A stretch of 64,000 nucleotides of DNA from Desertibaculum subflavum. Its GTDB lineage: Bacteria > Pseudomonadota > Alphaproteobacteria > Ferrovibrionales > Ferrovibrionaceae. Positions 35,195 through 43,883 of this stretch are shown here, one piece after another. The first letter of the stretch is position 1, and each line of letters begins with the position of its first letter. The position numbers were made by a program, and so were the translations under genes. The stretch spans positions 16,287-80,286 of the forward strand of contig QOZS01000024.1 of the NCBI GenBank assembly GCA_003576705.1, written 5' to 3'. Below the pieces are notes generated by a model. The model did not search any database. It was given only the letters and a program-made list of their open reading frames with translations, and was not told where the DNA came from.

Positions 35195-37519
35195 CTACGC
35201 CGCCTTCGCGCCCCTGATCGCGCGCCACACCGCTTCCGGCGTCGCCGGCATGTCGACATGCGTCACGCCGTACTCGGCCAGCGCGTCGACCAGCGCGTTC
35301 ATCACGGCCGGCGCGGCGCCGACCGTGCCGGCCTCGCCGGCGCCCTTGACGCCGAGCACGTTGGTGGTGGCCGGCACCACGTTGAGCTGGAAGCCGATAT
35401 CCGGCAGGTCGTCGGCGCGCGGCAGGCCGTAATCCATGAACGATCCGCTCAGCAGCTGCCCGTTGGCATCATAGGCCGTGTGCTCGATCAGGGCCTGGCC
35501 GACGCCCTGCGCGATGCCGCCATGCGCCTGGCCTTCCAGGATCATCGGGTTGATCACCCGGCCCATATCGTCGACCACGGTATAGCCGACGAGCTGCACG
35601 CGGCCGGTATCCGGCTCCACCTCCACCTCGGCGATATGGCAGCCGTTCGGGAAGGTGCCGGCGACCTTGAACACCTCGTCGGCGTCGAGGCCGCCTTCCA
35701 TGCCGGCCGGCCGCTTCGCCGGGTCGCGCGCCGCCTGGGCGACATCGAACAGCGACAGGCCGCGATCGGTGCCGGCGATGCGGAAGCGGCCTTGCGCGAA
35801 CTCGATATCGGCGGTCGCCGTCTCCAGCAGGTGGCCGGCGATCTGCCTGCCCTTGTCGATCACCTTGTCGGCGGCGCCGACCAGGGCGCCGCCCTCGGAA
35901 TAGAGCGAGCGCGCGCCGCCGGTGCCGCCGCCCGACTTGATCAGGTCGCTATCGCCCTGCACGACGCGGATCTTGTCGTAGGGGATACCAAGCTTCTCGT
36001 TGACCAGCTGCATATAGGCGGTCTCGTGACCCTGGCCGGTCGATTGCGTGCCGACCAGAAGGATGACGCTGCCATCGGCCTCGAACTTGATCTCGGCGCG
36101 TTCCTCGGTTGGGCCGGCCGTCGCCTCGAGGTAGCAGGCGATGCCGAAGCCGCGGGCCTTGCCCTTGGCTTTCGATGCCGCCTTGCGGGCGGCGAAGCCC
36201 GCCCGGTCGGCGGCCTTCAGCGCCAGTTCCAGGTTCTGCGCGAACTCGCCGCTGTCGTAGTTGAGGCCGGTCGGCGTCGCATAGGGCATCGCGCTCGGCG
36301 GGATGAAGTTGCGCCGGCGCAATTCCACCGCGTCGATACCGGTGACGCGCGCCGCCTTGTCGATCAGCCGCTCGACCAGGTAGTTCGCCTCCGGCCGCCC
36401 GGCGCCGCGATAGGCGTCGATCGGCACGGTGTTGGTCAGCACGCCCTTCACCTCGACGTAGATCTGCGGCATGCGGTACTGCACCGACAGCACGCGCGAA
36501 CCCGCCATGGTCGGGATAAACGGCGCGAAGTTGGAGAGATAGGCGCCGAGATTGGCGAGCGTGGCGACCCGGAGTGCCAGGATCTTGCCGTCGGCGTCCA
36601 GCGCGATCTCGGCCTGGCTCAGGTTGTCGCGGCCCTGGGTGTCGCTGAGGAAGGCCTCGGCGCGCTCGCTGGTCCACTTGACCGGTCGCCCGAGCTTCTT
36701 CGCCGCATAGGTCACCAGCACGTGTTCGGCATAGAGGAACAGCTTCATGCCGAAGCCGCCGCCGACATCCGGCGTGATCACGCGCAGCTTCTCGGACGGG
36801 ACCTTCAGCACCATCTCGGCCAACATGCGACGCACCGAATGCACGCCCTGGGTGTTGGTGTGGAGCGTGTAGCGGTCGCTCGTCGCGTCGTAGCTTGCCA
36901 GCGCGGCGCGCGCTTCCATCGAGGCGACGACGACACGGTTGTTCACGACTTCGATCGCGACCTTGTGCTTCGCCGCGGCGAAGGCTTCGTCGACCTTCGC
37001 CTTGTCGCCCTGGTGCCAGTCGAAGCAGAGATTGCCGGGCGCCTCGGCATGGATCTGCGGCGCGCCGGGCTTGAGCGCATCGCGCATGTCGGCGACGCCC
37101 GGCTCCTCGGCATAGTCGACCATCACCTGTTCGGCCGCGTCGCGCGCCTCAGTCAGGGTCTCAGCCACCACGAAGGCGACGGCATCGCCGACGAAGCGGA
37201 CCTTTTCGGTCGCCAGCACCGGAAAGACCGGGCTGGCGCGGTCGGTCCCGTCCTTGTTCTTCAGGGGTACCAGGCAGGGCCGGGGGCCGATGCCGTCGGC
37301 GGCCAGGTCCTTGGCCGTCAAGACTCCCAGCACGCCGGGCACGGCGGTGGCGGCCGCGACGTCGATACCCTTGATCCGTGCATGGGCATGCGGCGACCGC
37401 ACTACATAGCCATACACTTGATCGGGCAGGTTGATGTCATCGACATAGCGGCCATTGCCGGTGATCAGCCGCTGGTCCTCGAATCGGCGCAGCGCCTGGG
37501 CGGTTCCGAACTTCTCCAT
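35195..37519 (-). CDS. Xanthine/CO/aldehyde dehydrogenase family molybdopterin-binding large subunit
   Basis: About 774 residues from ATG 37519. Family landmarks are RRFEDQRLITGNGRYVDDI near 12-30, VVRSPHAHARI near 41-51, the molybdopterin segment VITPDVGGGFGMKLFLY near 245-261, IDAYRGAGRPEANYLVERL and the C-terminal GVKGAGEAGTVGAAPAVMNA that includes the catalytic-type glutamate. Such subunits hydroxylate aldehydes, N-heterocycles or CO with partner FAD and 2Fe-2S subunits. No such partner genes lie in the window. An in-frame ATG at 37603 is possible. Neither start has a clear ribosome site. Confidence 0.9.
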   Translation of the reverse strand: MEKFGTAQALRRFEDQRLITGNGRYVDDINLPDQVYGYVVRSPHAHARIKGIDVAAATAVPGVLGVLTAKDLAADGIGPRPCLVPLKNKDGTDRASPVFPVLATEKVRFVGDAVAFVVAETLTEARDAAEQVMVDYAEEPGVADMRDALKPGAPQIHAEAPGNLCFDWHQGDKAKVDEAFAAAKHKVAIEVVNNRVVVASMEARAALASYDATSDRYTLHTNTQGVHSVRRMLAEMVLKVPSEKLRVITPDVGGGFGMKLFLYAEHVLVTYAAKKLGRPVKWTSERAEAFLSDTQGRDNLSQAEIALDADGKILALRVATLANLGAYLSNFAPFIPTMAGSRVLSVQYRMPQIYVEVKGVLTNTVPIDAYRGAGRPEANYLVERLIDKAARVTGIDAVELRRRNFIPPSAMPYATPTGLNYDSGEFAQNLELALKAADRAGFAARKAASKAKGKARGFGIACYLEATAGPTEERAEIKFEADGSVILLVGTQSTGQGHETAYMQLVNEKLGIPYDKIRVVQGDSDLIKSGGGTGGARSLYSEGGALVGAADKVIDKGRQIAGHLLETATADIEFAQGRFRIAGTDRGLSLFDVAQAARDPAKRPAGMEGGLDADEVFKVAGTFPNGCHIAEVEVEPDTGRVQLVGYTVVDDMGRVINPMILEGQAHGGIAQGVGQALIEHTAYDANGQLLSGSFMDYGLPRADDLPDIGFQLNVVPATTNVLGVKGAGEAGTVGAAPAVMNALVDALAEYGVTHVDMPATPEAVWRAIRGAKAA

Positions 37520-37580
37520 ACGAGTTCTGGACTCACTTTCTGAAAACTGGGCTGTGGCGATCTTAGGGCGCGGGGGAGGG

Positions 37581-37640
37581 GCGGCAAGCTGCCGGTTGCT
37601 CATGGCAGGGTTTCGCGGCAGCTTGCCGGTTGCGAAACCC
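37581..37640. repeat. Paired palindromic repeats and 9-bp-stem hairpin in a divergent promoter region
   Basis: Two near-identical 19-base units (37581-37599 and 37615-37633), each containing CGGCA/TGCCG dyad symmetry, lie 34 bases apart. The second sits in the loop of a hairpin GGGTTTCGC (37608-37616)/GCGAAACCC (37632-37640). The region separates the divergent molybdopterin-oxidase and SH3-protein genes and includes the possible TTG start of the latter. Confidence 0.8.
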
Positions 37641-38688
37641 CGCGAATCGCGCCGAGACGCCCGAATTGAGCGACCACGAGCAAGACCCGCTGGACGATAT
37701 CGAGCCGGAACCCCGCCGCGGCCACACTGCCGTGATTGCCGGCGTGGTGGCCGTGGTGGCGCTGGTGGTGGCGGTGGCCGCGTGGTTCCTGCAGTTCGGC
37801 GGACCCACGCCGCCGCCCCGCGTGGCCGAGGCGCCGGCGCCGGTCACGCCCGCACCCTCTGCGTCCACTCCCGGCGGCGCGGTGAAGCCGCTCGATACGA
37901 CGCCGCTGCCGCCGCGCATGGTCGACAGCTCGGCCACCACCTATCCGCTGTCCAACTGGCAGATCGCCCCGGTGCCGGCGCGGGGCGGCGCGATCGAGCG
38001 CGCCCGCATTCTCGGCCGTGCCGACGCGACCCAGCAGGGCAACCTGCGCCAGGATGACCTGCTCGAGATCACCGGCTGGGCCGGCGATCCGGCGCTCGGC
38101 ATGCGGGTCGGCAAGGTCCTGCTGTCCGCCTGCGACCAGATCTTCGCCAGTGCCGCGGTCGGCCGGCCGCGCCCCGATATCGCGAAGAGCGTGCATCGCA
38201 ATCTGACCGAATCCGGCTGGGTGGCGGAAATCCTGCTCGGCCACGTGCCGCGCTGCGACAACACGGTCATACGCGCCTGGGGCGTGGCGCCCGGGCGCCC
38301 GCTGTTGCTCGAGATGGAGGCGGAGCTGCCGCTGCCGGCGGAGCCGCGCCCGGTGGCGCCGCTGCCGGCCGTGACCTTGCGCGCGCCGCTCGCCGGCCCG
38401 CCGGCCGAGCCGATCAGCCCCTCGACATTCCTTGTGCTCGAGCGTGCCGCCCCGCTGCGCTCCTGTGGCGCCGCGGATTGCGCCACGGTCGCCACCCTCG
38501 CCCAGGGGCGCAACGACGGCTATCTGATCGAGCGCAGCGGCGAATGGGTGCTGATCGCGGTCGGCGGCAATGCCGGCTGGATCATCGACAGCGCGATCGA
38601 GATATTGCCGCTGCAGAAGGACGGCACACCGCCGCCGTCGCCCCCGGCCAACGGGCAGAGCAAGAATCCGGCCCGCGACCGGCGCTGA
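37630..38688 (+). CDS. Membrane-anchored SH3-domain protein of unknown function
   Basis: About 352 residues from TTG 37630. A second TTG at 37666 is an equally plausible start. A charged cytoplasmic N-terminus is followed by one transmembrane helix (AVIAGVVAVVALVVAVAAWF, about 34-53) and a Pro/Ala-rich linker. A periplasmic region follows with paired cysteines (SACDQIF, PRCDNTV), ending in a bacterial SH3-like domain near 265-325 (ERAAPLRSCGAADCATVATL; WVLIAVGGNAGWI). Such domains often bind peptidoglycan or proteins. It precedes the glycosyltransferase by 6 bases. Confidence 0.7.
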   Translation: MRNPANRAETPELSDHEQDPLDDIEPEPRRGHTAVIAGVVAVVALVVAVAAWFLQFGGPTPPPRVAEAPAPVTPAPSASTPGGAVKPLDTTPLPPRMVDSSATTYPLSNWQIAPVPARGGAIERARILGRADATQQGNLRQDDLLEITGWAGDPALGMRVGKVLLSACDQIFASAAVGRPRPDIAKSVHRNLTESGWVAEILLGHVPRCDNTVIRAWGVAPGRPLLLEMEAELPLPAEPRPVAPLPAVTLRAPLAGPPAEPISPSTFLVLERAAPLRSCGAADCATVATLAQGRNDGYLIERSGEWVLIAVGGNAGWIIDSAIEILPLQKDGTPPPSPPANGQSKNPARDRR

Positions 38689-38694
38689 TCGCCG

Positions 38695-39570
38695 GTGCGC
38701 GCCGCGGTCGTCGTCGTCACCTATCGCACCGGACCGCTGCTCTGGCGCTGCATCGCCTCGGTCCTCGCTGCGCCGGAGGCGGCGCAACTCGTTGTCGTCG
38801 ACAACGGCAACGACGTGGCGACGGTCGACCGCCTGCGCGCCATGGCCGCGGCCGAGCCGCGGATCGACCTGCTCACCGGCCACGGTAATGTCGGCTTCGC
38901 GCGCGGCTGCAATCTCGGCGCCGCGCGCACCAGCGAACCGGTCATCCTGTTCCTCAATCCCGATACGGAGCCGGCACCGGCGGTGCTGCCGGCGCTGCTT
39001 GCCGCGCTTGCAGCCGATCCGGGCGCCTGGGTTGCGGCGCCACTCCTGGTCGACGGTCGAGGCCGCGTACAGCCCGGCACGCCGCGCAACGCCCTCACGC
39101 CGCGCAGCATGCTGGGGGAGGCACTCCGGCTCGACCTCGTGTTTCCCAAGGCGTTTCCCCGCCTGAACCTGCATCGCATGGCGATGCCGGCCGCACCCTT
39201 CGCCATCGCCGCCTGTTCGGGTGCCGGCCTGGCGATCCGGCGCGAGCGCCTGCAGGCGCTCGGCGGCTTTGACGAAGGCTATTTCCTGCATGTCGAGGAT
39301 CTCGATCTCTGCCAGCGCATCAATGCGTCGGGCGGCCGCATTCTCTGTGTGCCGTCGGCGCGCGTGCTGCATTGCGGCGGCACCAGCGATGCGCCGGCCG
39401 TGACGGTGGAAGGCCACAAGGCACGCGGCTTCGTGCGCTATCTGCGGCGGCATTTCGGCGCCGGGCTGCCGCGCCCCGCGCTGGCGGCCCTGATCGCGCT
39501 GGTCTGGCTCAGATTCGCGGGGCGGGCTCTCGTGGCGACCATAGCGCCGGGGCGCGCCGGATCGCCTTGA
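38695..39570 (+). CDS. Family 2 glycosyltransferase
   Basis: A 291-residue GT-A enzyme starting at GTG 38695. AAVVVVTYRTGPLLWRCIAS and VVVDNGN open the nucleotide-sugar fold, GNVGFARGCNLG follows, and FLNPDTEP is the DxD-type metal site near 84-91. The acceptor part is GGFDEGYFLHVEDLDLCQRI, the classic rhamnosyl/galactofuranosyl-transferase style ED motif. It would build surface polysaccharide at the cytoplasmic membrane face. It overlaps the convergent second glycosyltransferase by 62 bases. Confidence 0.88.
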   Translation: MRAAVVVVTYRTGPLLWRCIASVLAAPEAAQLVVVDNGNDVATVDRLRAMAAAEPRIDLLTGHGNVGFARGCNLGAARTSEPVILFLNPDTEPAPAVLPALLAALAADPGAWVAAPLLVDGRGRVQPGTPRNALTPRSMLGEALRLDLVFPKAFPRLNLHRMAMPAAPFAIAACSGAGLAIRRERLQALGGFDEGYFLHVEDLDLCQRINASGGRILCVPSARVLHCGGTSDAPAVTVEGHKARGFVRYLRRHFGAGLPRPALAALIALVWLRFAGRALVATIAPGRAGSP

Positions 39571-40504
39571 GCGGCGACCAGACCAGTGCCGCGGCAATGG
39601 CGCCGGCCGGCACCCGGCGTGCCGCCTGAATATGTCGGCGCTCCGCCCAGCGCTGGGGCAGCCCGGCGCAGGCATCGCGCAAGCCGCGCAGAAAGGCCGG
39701 CGCCCGGCCGCGCAGCGCCGCTGCAGCGAGCAGGGCGAGGGTTGCGGCGACATGAGGTGTAAGCATCACCGCGAGCAGCGGCATCGGCATGCAGCGTAGC
39801 AGCAGCCATAGCCGGTTGCGGGCGCCGTGATAGACGGCGAAATCCGAGCGCCGGCCGGCGCTGGCGCCGCCCCAGTGCCGCACGATGGCATCCGGCACCA
39901 GCACGCTCTTTCCGCCCGCGAGGCGCAGGCGGAAGCCGAAATCGACATCCTCGCAGAAGCAGAAGAAGGCCTCCGCGAAACCGTCCAGGGCGCGGAAGCG
40001 CTCGGTGCGGTAGAGCGCCGCGGCAGCACAGGCGCTGAAGCATTCGGCTTCGCGGAACGGCTGCAGCCGCTGCCCGAAGCCGCCGCGCCAGGGAATGCCC
40101 CAGGCGCTCAGCGCATCGCCGGCGCCGTCGAGCCGCGCCGGATCGGCAGCGTCGAGCTGCAGCGAGGCGAAGGCATCGACATCGGCATGTCGCTTTGTGG
40201 CGGCGAGCAGCCGCTCCAGCCAATCGGGCGCGGGGATCGCATCGGGGTTCAGCAGCGCGAGCCAGGTTCCGCGCGCGGCGGCGGCGGCCCGATTGTTGGC
40301 GGCGGCAAAGCCCAGATTGCCGCCCATCGGCACGAATCGCAGGCGGGGATCGGTGCTGGCGCCGCGTGCCGCGGCGAAGGCACCGTCGGTCGAAGCATTG
40401 TCGCAGACGATCGCCTCGAAGCCGCCGAAGGTCTGGGCTTCGAGCGCGGCGAGGCAGCGTGCCAGATGCGCCCCGGCATTGTGCACGACGACGATCACCG
40501 TCAC
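39509..40504 (-). CDS. Family 2 glycosyltransferase
   Basis: A 331-residue GT-A enzyme starting at GTG 40504. TVIVVVHNAGAHLARCLAAL, IVCDNASTDG, GNLGFAAANNRAAAAA and LLNPDAIPAPDWL are the donor-site motifs, with NPD as the metal-binding element. FCEDVDFGFRLRLAG is the acceptor-side ED motif. A hydrophobic region near 250-275 suggests membrane association. It is convergent with and overlaps the neighbouring GT2, which has the same domain plan. Sugar specificity is unknown. Confidence 0.87.
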   Translation of the reverse strand: MTVIVVVHNAGAHLARCLAALEAQTFGGFEAIVCDNASTDGAFAAARGASTDPRLRFVPMGGNLGFAAANNRAAAAARGTWLALLNPDAIPAPDWLERLLAATKRHADVDAFASLQLDAADPARLDGAGDALSAWGIPWRGGFGQRLQPFREAECFSACAAAALYRTERFRALDGFAEAFFCFCEDVDFGFRLRLAGGKSVLVPDAIVRHWGGASAGRRSDFAVYHGARNRLWLLLRCMPMPLLAVMLTPHVAATLALLAAAALRGRAPAFLRGLRDACAGLPQRWAERRHIQAARRVPAGAIAAALVWSPLKAIRRAPALWSPREPAPRI

Positions 40505-40641
40505 CGACGGCGCGGGCGCATCTGGTTCGCTCAGCGGGCTGTCTCCGGTCCGGGTTGCGCGCCTTCGGCGTGGCGACGCATCATGCCAAGCCGCCGGCCG
40601 GGCCGGTATACGAACCAGATCCTAAGGAGACACGCGAATCG

Positions 40642-42609
40642 ATGTCAGGCCGGGCGGCAACGGCGTCCCGATGGCTGATGGCGTTCGGCCTGATGCTGTC
40701 GCTGGCCGCCGGCGCGATCGGCCTGACCCCGCTGCGGCTCGGCGTCTGGGGCACCAGCGAGGCGATCGGCCTGACCCTGCATGTCGGGGCGCTGCTGGCG
40801 GCGCTCGGCCTGGCCCTGGCGGCCAGGGCCTGGCCCGGCGCCGTCGCATCGACCCTGCAGGCGCCGGTCGTGCTGGTGCCCTTCGCGCTGGCGGTGTGGA
40901 GCACACTGGTCGCACCGGCGGCGGAGTATCCCTGGCTTTCGGTGTTCGGCGCGCCGCAAACCTCGGAGGGTGCGCTGCTCTTCCTCGACATGGCGGTCTG
41001 GTCGGCAGCCACCATGATGCTGCGCGACGCGGTGCCGGCCGCGCGGGTGGTCGCCGCCACGGCGCTCGCCGCGTCCTTGGCCTTCGCGCTGCTTTTTCTC
41101 GGCGCGGCGACGCGAATCTTTTTCTATCCGGACTGGCTGGCCTTCTTCGGCCTATTCACGCCGGCGATCGTTGTCGGGCTCGGCGGCGGCATGGCGGGCG
41201 GTCGCGACGCCGCGGCGCGCTGGCTCTGGGGCGCGGCGCTGGCCGCTGGCCTGGTGCCGCTCGCGATGTCGCGCAATCTCGCGGCCATCGCCGCGGTGCT
41301 GCTGGCGACGCCGCTTGCTTTCGGGGCTGATCGCCTGATGCGCCGGCGGCCGCATCTCGAACGCTGGTGGCGCCCGGCTGCCGTCGCGCTGGCCATCGTT
41401 GCGCCGTTGCTCGGCCTTGCGTTCATCTGGCTGCTCGGCGCATCCGGATTTCTGGCGACGATCTCGTCACGCATGCTGGCGGCCAAGGTGGCGCTGGCCG
41501 GGTTCGGCGGCGCGGCGTCGCGCTGGCTGACCGGCCAGGGTTGGGGGCATGACGTGCTGACCTTGCTGCGCGGCCTCGACCACGCCGGGCAGACCGGGCT
41601 CGACCAATCCTGGGACCTCGCCGCGCGCGACTATTTCCACAGCCACCATGGCGTCCTGGAAGCTCTGATCAGCGCCGGGATTCCGGGCGCCGTGCTGTTC
41701 GCGGCGCTGCCGGTCGCCGCGATCATCGGTGCCGAGCCGCGCTATCGTGCCCTCGCCGCCGCCACCGCGCTGGCCTATGCCGCCACCATCTGCTTCTGGT
41801 TCCAGAGCCCGGCCAGCTTCGCGTTTCAGGCGATCGCCTTCGCCGCCCTGGCGCGCCGTCGCGCCGTGCCGGCCTGGCGGCCGATCGCCGCCGCATTGCC
41901 GCCGTCGGGCTGTGCGCTGGCACTGGCCGGCGCGGTCGCCTTCCTGTTGCCGTTCGGCGTCGCGGCGCAGCGCCAGTTCGTCCGCACCGACGTGCGCCTC
42001 GCCTCGGCGCCGGAGGCGGCCTGTGCCGATTTTCCTGCCGAGGCCTGGCGCGGCGACCTCGGCCTCGCGCGGCTCTACGGCTCGCAAATCTACGGCGCCG
42101 AGAGCAAGGCCCGGACCGAGGGCTGGTCGCCGGCGCTGCTCGACCGCCTTGCCGCCTTCGTCTGCCTCGCCGAGCAGCGCAGCGCGCGCGACGGGGCGGT
42201 CTACCTGCTGTTCTGGGGGCTCGATCTGCGCGGGCGGCTGGCACATCTCGGCGAGTTCGCGGGCGCGCGGGCCCGCTTGGCGACCTTATTCGACAATTGG
42301 TCGGCGCGCCTGGATGCGTTCGGCGCCCTGGCACCGGGCCGAAGCGATGTCGCGGTCGGCTATTACGGCTGGGCGATCGCCGGCGGGCGGCGGGCCGAAG
42401 CAATCGCGCTGGGCAACCGGTGGCTCGCGCGACGGCCGGACGATCCGATCAGCTTGTGGTTCACCGGCAATGCGATGCTGCTCGACACCGACGACGCAAT
42501 CGCCCGGCTCGGGCTGCAGCGGATGAGCCGGGCATTGGCGCTCGGCGTCGACCGGATGATCCCGGTGGATCCTGCGATGCGTCGCCGTCTGCAGGCCGCA
42601 GGGGGATGA
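40642..42609 (+). CDS. O-antigen ligase/polymerase-like membrane protein
   Basis: A 655-residue integral membrane protein with about 11-12 helices in residues 10-450. A Wzy_C-type periplasmic loop motif HSHHGVLEALISAGIPGAVL lies near 333-352, characteristic of O-antigen ligases and polymerases. The C-terminal 200 residues are soluble and helical, resembling TPR-type repeats (FDNWSARLDAFGALAPGRSD, AIALGNRWLARRPDD). It would transfer or polymerise an undecaprenyl-linked glycan, or a protein glycan. AAGGAGA is 11 bases before the ATG. The glycosyltransferase gene is divergent from it. Confidence 0.8.
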   Translation: MSGRAATASRWLMAFGLMLSLAAGAIGLTPLRLGVWGTSEAIGLTLHVGALLAALGLALAARAWPGAVASTLQAPVVLVPFALAVWSTLVAPAAEYPWLSVFGAPQTSEGALLFLDMAVWSAATMMLRDAVPAARVVAATALAASLAFALLFLGAATRIFFYPDWLAFFGLFTPAIVVGLGGGMAGGRDAAARWLWGAALAAGLVPLAMSRNLAAIAAVLLATPLAFGADRLMRRRPHLERWWRPAAVALAIVAPLLGLAFIWLLGASGFLATISSRMLAAKVALAGFGGAASRWLTGQGWGHDVLTLLRGLDHAGQTGLDQSWDLAARDYFHSHHGVLEALISAGIPGAVLFAALPVAAIIGAEPRYRALAAATALAYAATICFWFQSPASFAFQAIAFAALARRRAVPAWRPIAAALPPSGCALALAGAVAFLLPFGVAAQRQFVRTDVRLASAPEAACADFPAEAWRGDLGLARLYGSQIYGAESKARTEGWSPALLDRLAAFVCLAEQRSARDGAVYLLFWGLDLRGRLAHLGEFAGARARLATLFDNWSARLDAFGALAPGRSDVAVGYYGWAIAGGRRAEAIALGNRWLARRPDDPISLWFTGNAMLLDTDDAIARLGLQRMSRALALGVDRMIPVDPAMRRRLQAAGG

Positions 42610-42655
42610 TTCTGTTCGCATTTCCAAGATGTTGCCGAAACACCACACAATGCCG

Positions 42656-42695
42656 TTAACCAAATGGCGAGGCGTCCACCTAACCTTTTGTTAGG
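42656..42695 (+). promoter_or_regulatory. Possible control region of the beta-barrel gene
   Basis: The 185-base gap before the barrel gene holds TTAACCAA at 42656-42663 (CtrA half-site-like) and a small inverted repeat CCTAAC (42679-42684)/GTTAGG (42690-42695) with loop CTTTT. No convincing -35/-10 pair is seen. Confidence 0.3.
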
Positions 42696-42794
42696 CGGGA
42701 AAAGCTGTTATCCATCAAGGTGAACGCTGAGCGTGATGTGTCTGCGGCGGCGGGTGCGGCAGATGCGGATTTTGCGTTCCAAGAGGGGTGCATC

Positions 42795-43883
42795 ATGAAG
42801 CGGCAAGTTTGGAGCGTAGTCGCAGGCGCTGTTGTCTTGGGCTTGGCGTTGCTGGCGCGGCCGGCGCAGGCACAATACGCCTACGGGTCAGAGCTGCCGT
42901 CCGATGGTAACGGCCCCGGCGCTTCCGCTGTCGCTTCCAGCCTCGCGGTGACCCGCATTGCCACCGTCACCAACGCCGCGCCGACCGAATCCCGCATCTC
43001 CCAACTCGCCAGCAACAGCGCCTTCTCGCCGCTGGCGGTCGCGCAGGTCGGCACCAGCGTCGGCAACAAGGGCTTCGGCCAGGGCACCGGCCTCGCCGGC
43101 CAGGGCGGCCAGCGCCGCTACGGTCTGTGGCTCAACGGCGCCTATTCGGATATCGACTACGACAAGTCCAACCTGAGGTTCGACGGCGATTCCTACTCGG
43201 TCGGCTTCGGGCTCGACTACCTCGTCATTGACAACGTCATCATCGGCATCTCGGCCGCCTACGAGAACACCGACCTGAAGCTGCAGAGCGCGCTCGGCAA
43301 GTTCGAGCGCGACGGCTGGACCGTCGGCCCCTATGTCGCGATCCGGCTCGGCCAGTACTTCACGCTGTCCGGCACGCTCGGCTTCTCCTGGCTCGACGCC
43401 GATGCGTCGACCGGCGCCGGCGGCAGCGAGAAGTACGATACCGATCGCTGGTATGCGAGCGGCAATCTCGGCTTCAATTACCCGGTCGGGCAGTGGCGGC
43501 TCGGTGCCTCGGTCGGCTATCTCCACATCGACGAGGAAGACGATGCGCATACCACCAGCCTCGGCTTTGCCGTCGGCCGGCAGGATCGCACCATCGGCCA
43601 GGGCCGCGTCGGCGCCTCCGTCGGCTATGATTTCGGCGGCATCACGCCCTATCTCATGGGCCGGTTGGAGCATGAGTTCGATTCGCCGAACGGCGTCAAC
43701 CTGACCAATGGCGGCGGTATCACCACGCAGTCGACCAAGCCCGACCGCACCGGCTTCGTGGTCGGCCTCGGCGTCAACTTCAACTACGGCGCGCTGTCGG
43801 GCGGTCTGCTGGCGACCAGCCAGGAAGGGCGCGACAGTCTGGATGTCTACACGCTCTCCGCCAACATCCGCATGGCGTTCTGA
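42795..43883 (+). CDS. Outer-membrane autotransporter-type beta-barrel protein
   Basis: A 362-residue exported protein. The signal peptide is cleaved near residue 27 (ARPAQA-QYAYG). A Ser/Ala/Thr-rich segment of about 75 residues follows. Residues 110-362 form a 12-strand-type autotransporter beta-domain (RRYGLWLNGAYSDIDYD, DNVIIGISAAYENTDLKL, FTLSGTLGFSWLDAD) ending in LSANIRMAF, with the terminal Phe used for BAM recognition. There is almost no passenger, so it may act as a porin or adhesin-like barrel. AAGAGGGG precedes the ATG. Confidence 0.85.
   Translation: MKRQVWSVVAGAVVLGLALLARPAQAQYAYGSELPSDGNGPGASAVASSLAVTRIATVTNAAPTESRISQLASNSAFSPLAVAQVGTSVGNKGFGQGTGLAGQGGQRRYGLWLNGAYSDIDYDKSNLRFDGDSYSVGFGLDYLVIDNVIIGISAAYENTDLKLQSALGKFERDGWTVGPYVAIRLGQYFTLSGTLGFSWLDADASTGAGGSEKYDTDRWYASGNLGFNYPVGQWRLGASVGYLHIDEEDDAHTTSLGFAVGRQDRTIGQGRVGASVGYDFGGITPYLMGRLEHEFDSPNGVNLTNGGGITTQSTKPDRTGFVVGLGVNFNYGALSGGLLATSQEGRDSLDVYTLSANIRMAF

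Noticed and set aside
35017..35259. Small ORFs encoding AGLDPAIHA/PGLDPGIHG-like peptides at the repeats
   Set aside because: They are translations of the palindromic repeat itself, seen in both copies, without ribosome sites.
40195..40641. N-terminal extension of the O-antigen-ligase-like gene to 40195
   Set aside because: The extension is Arg-rich, runs antisense to the glycosyltransferase gene, and a ribosome site lies just before ATG 40642.
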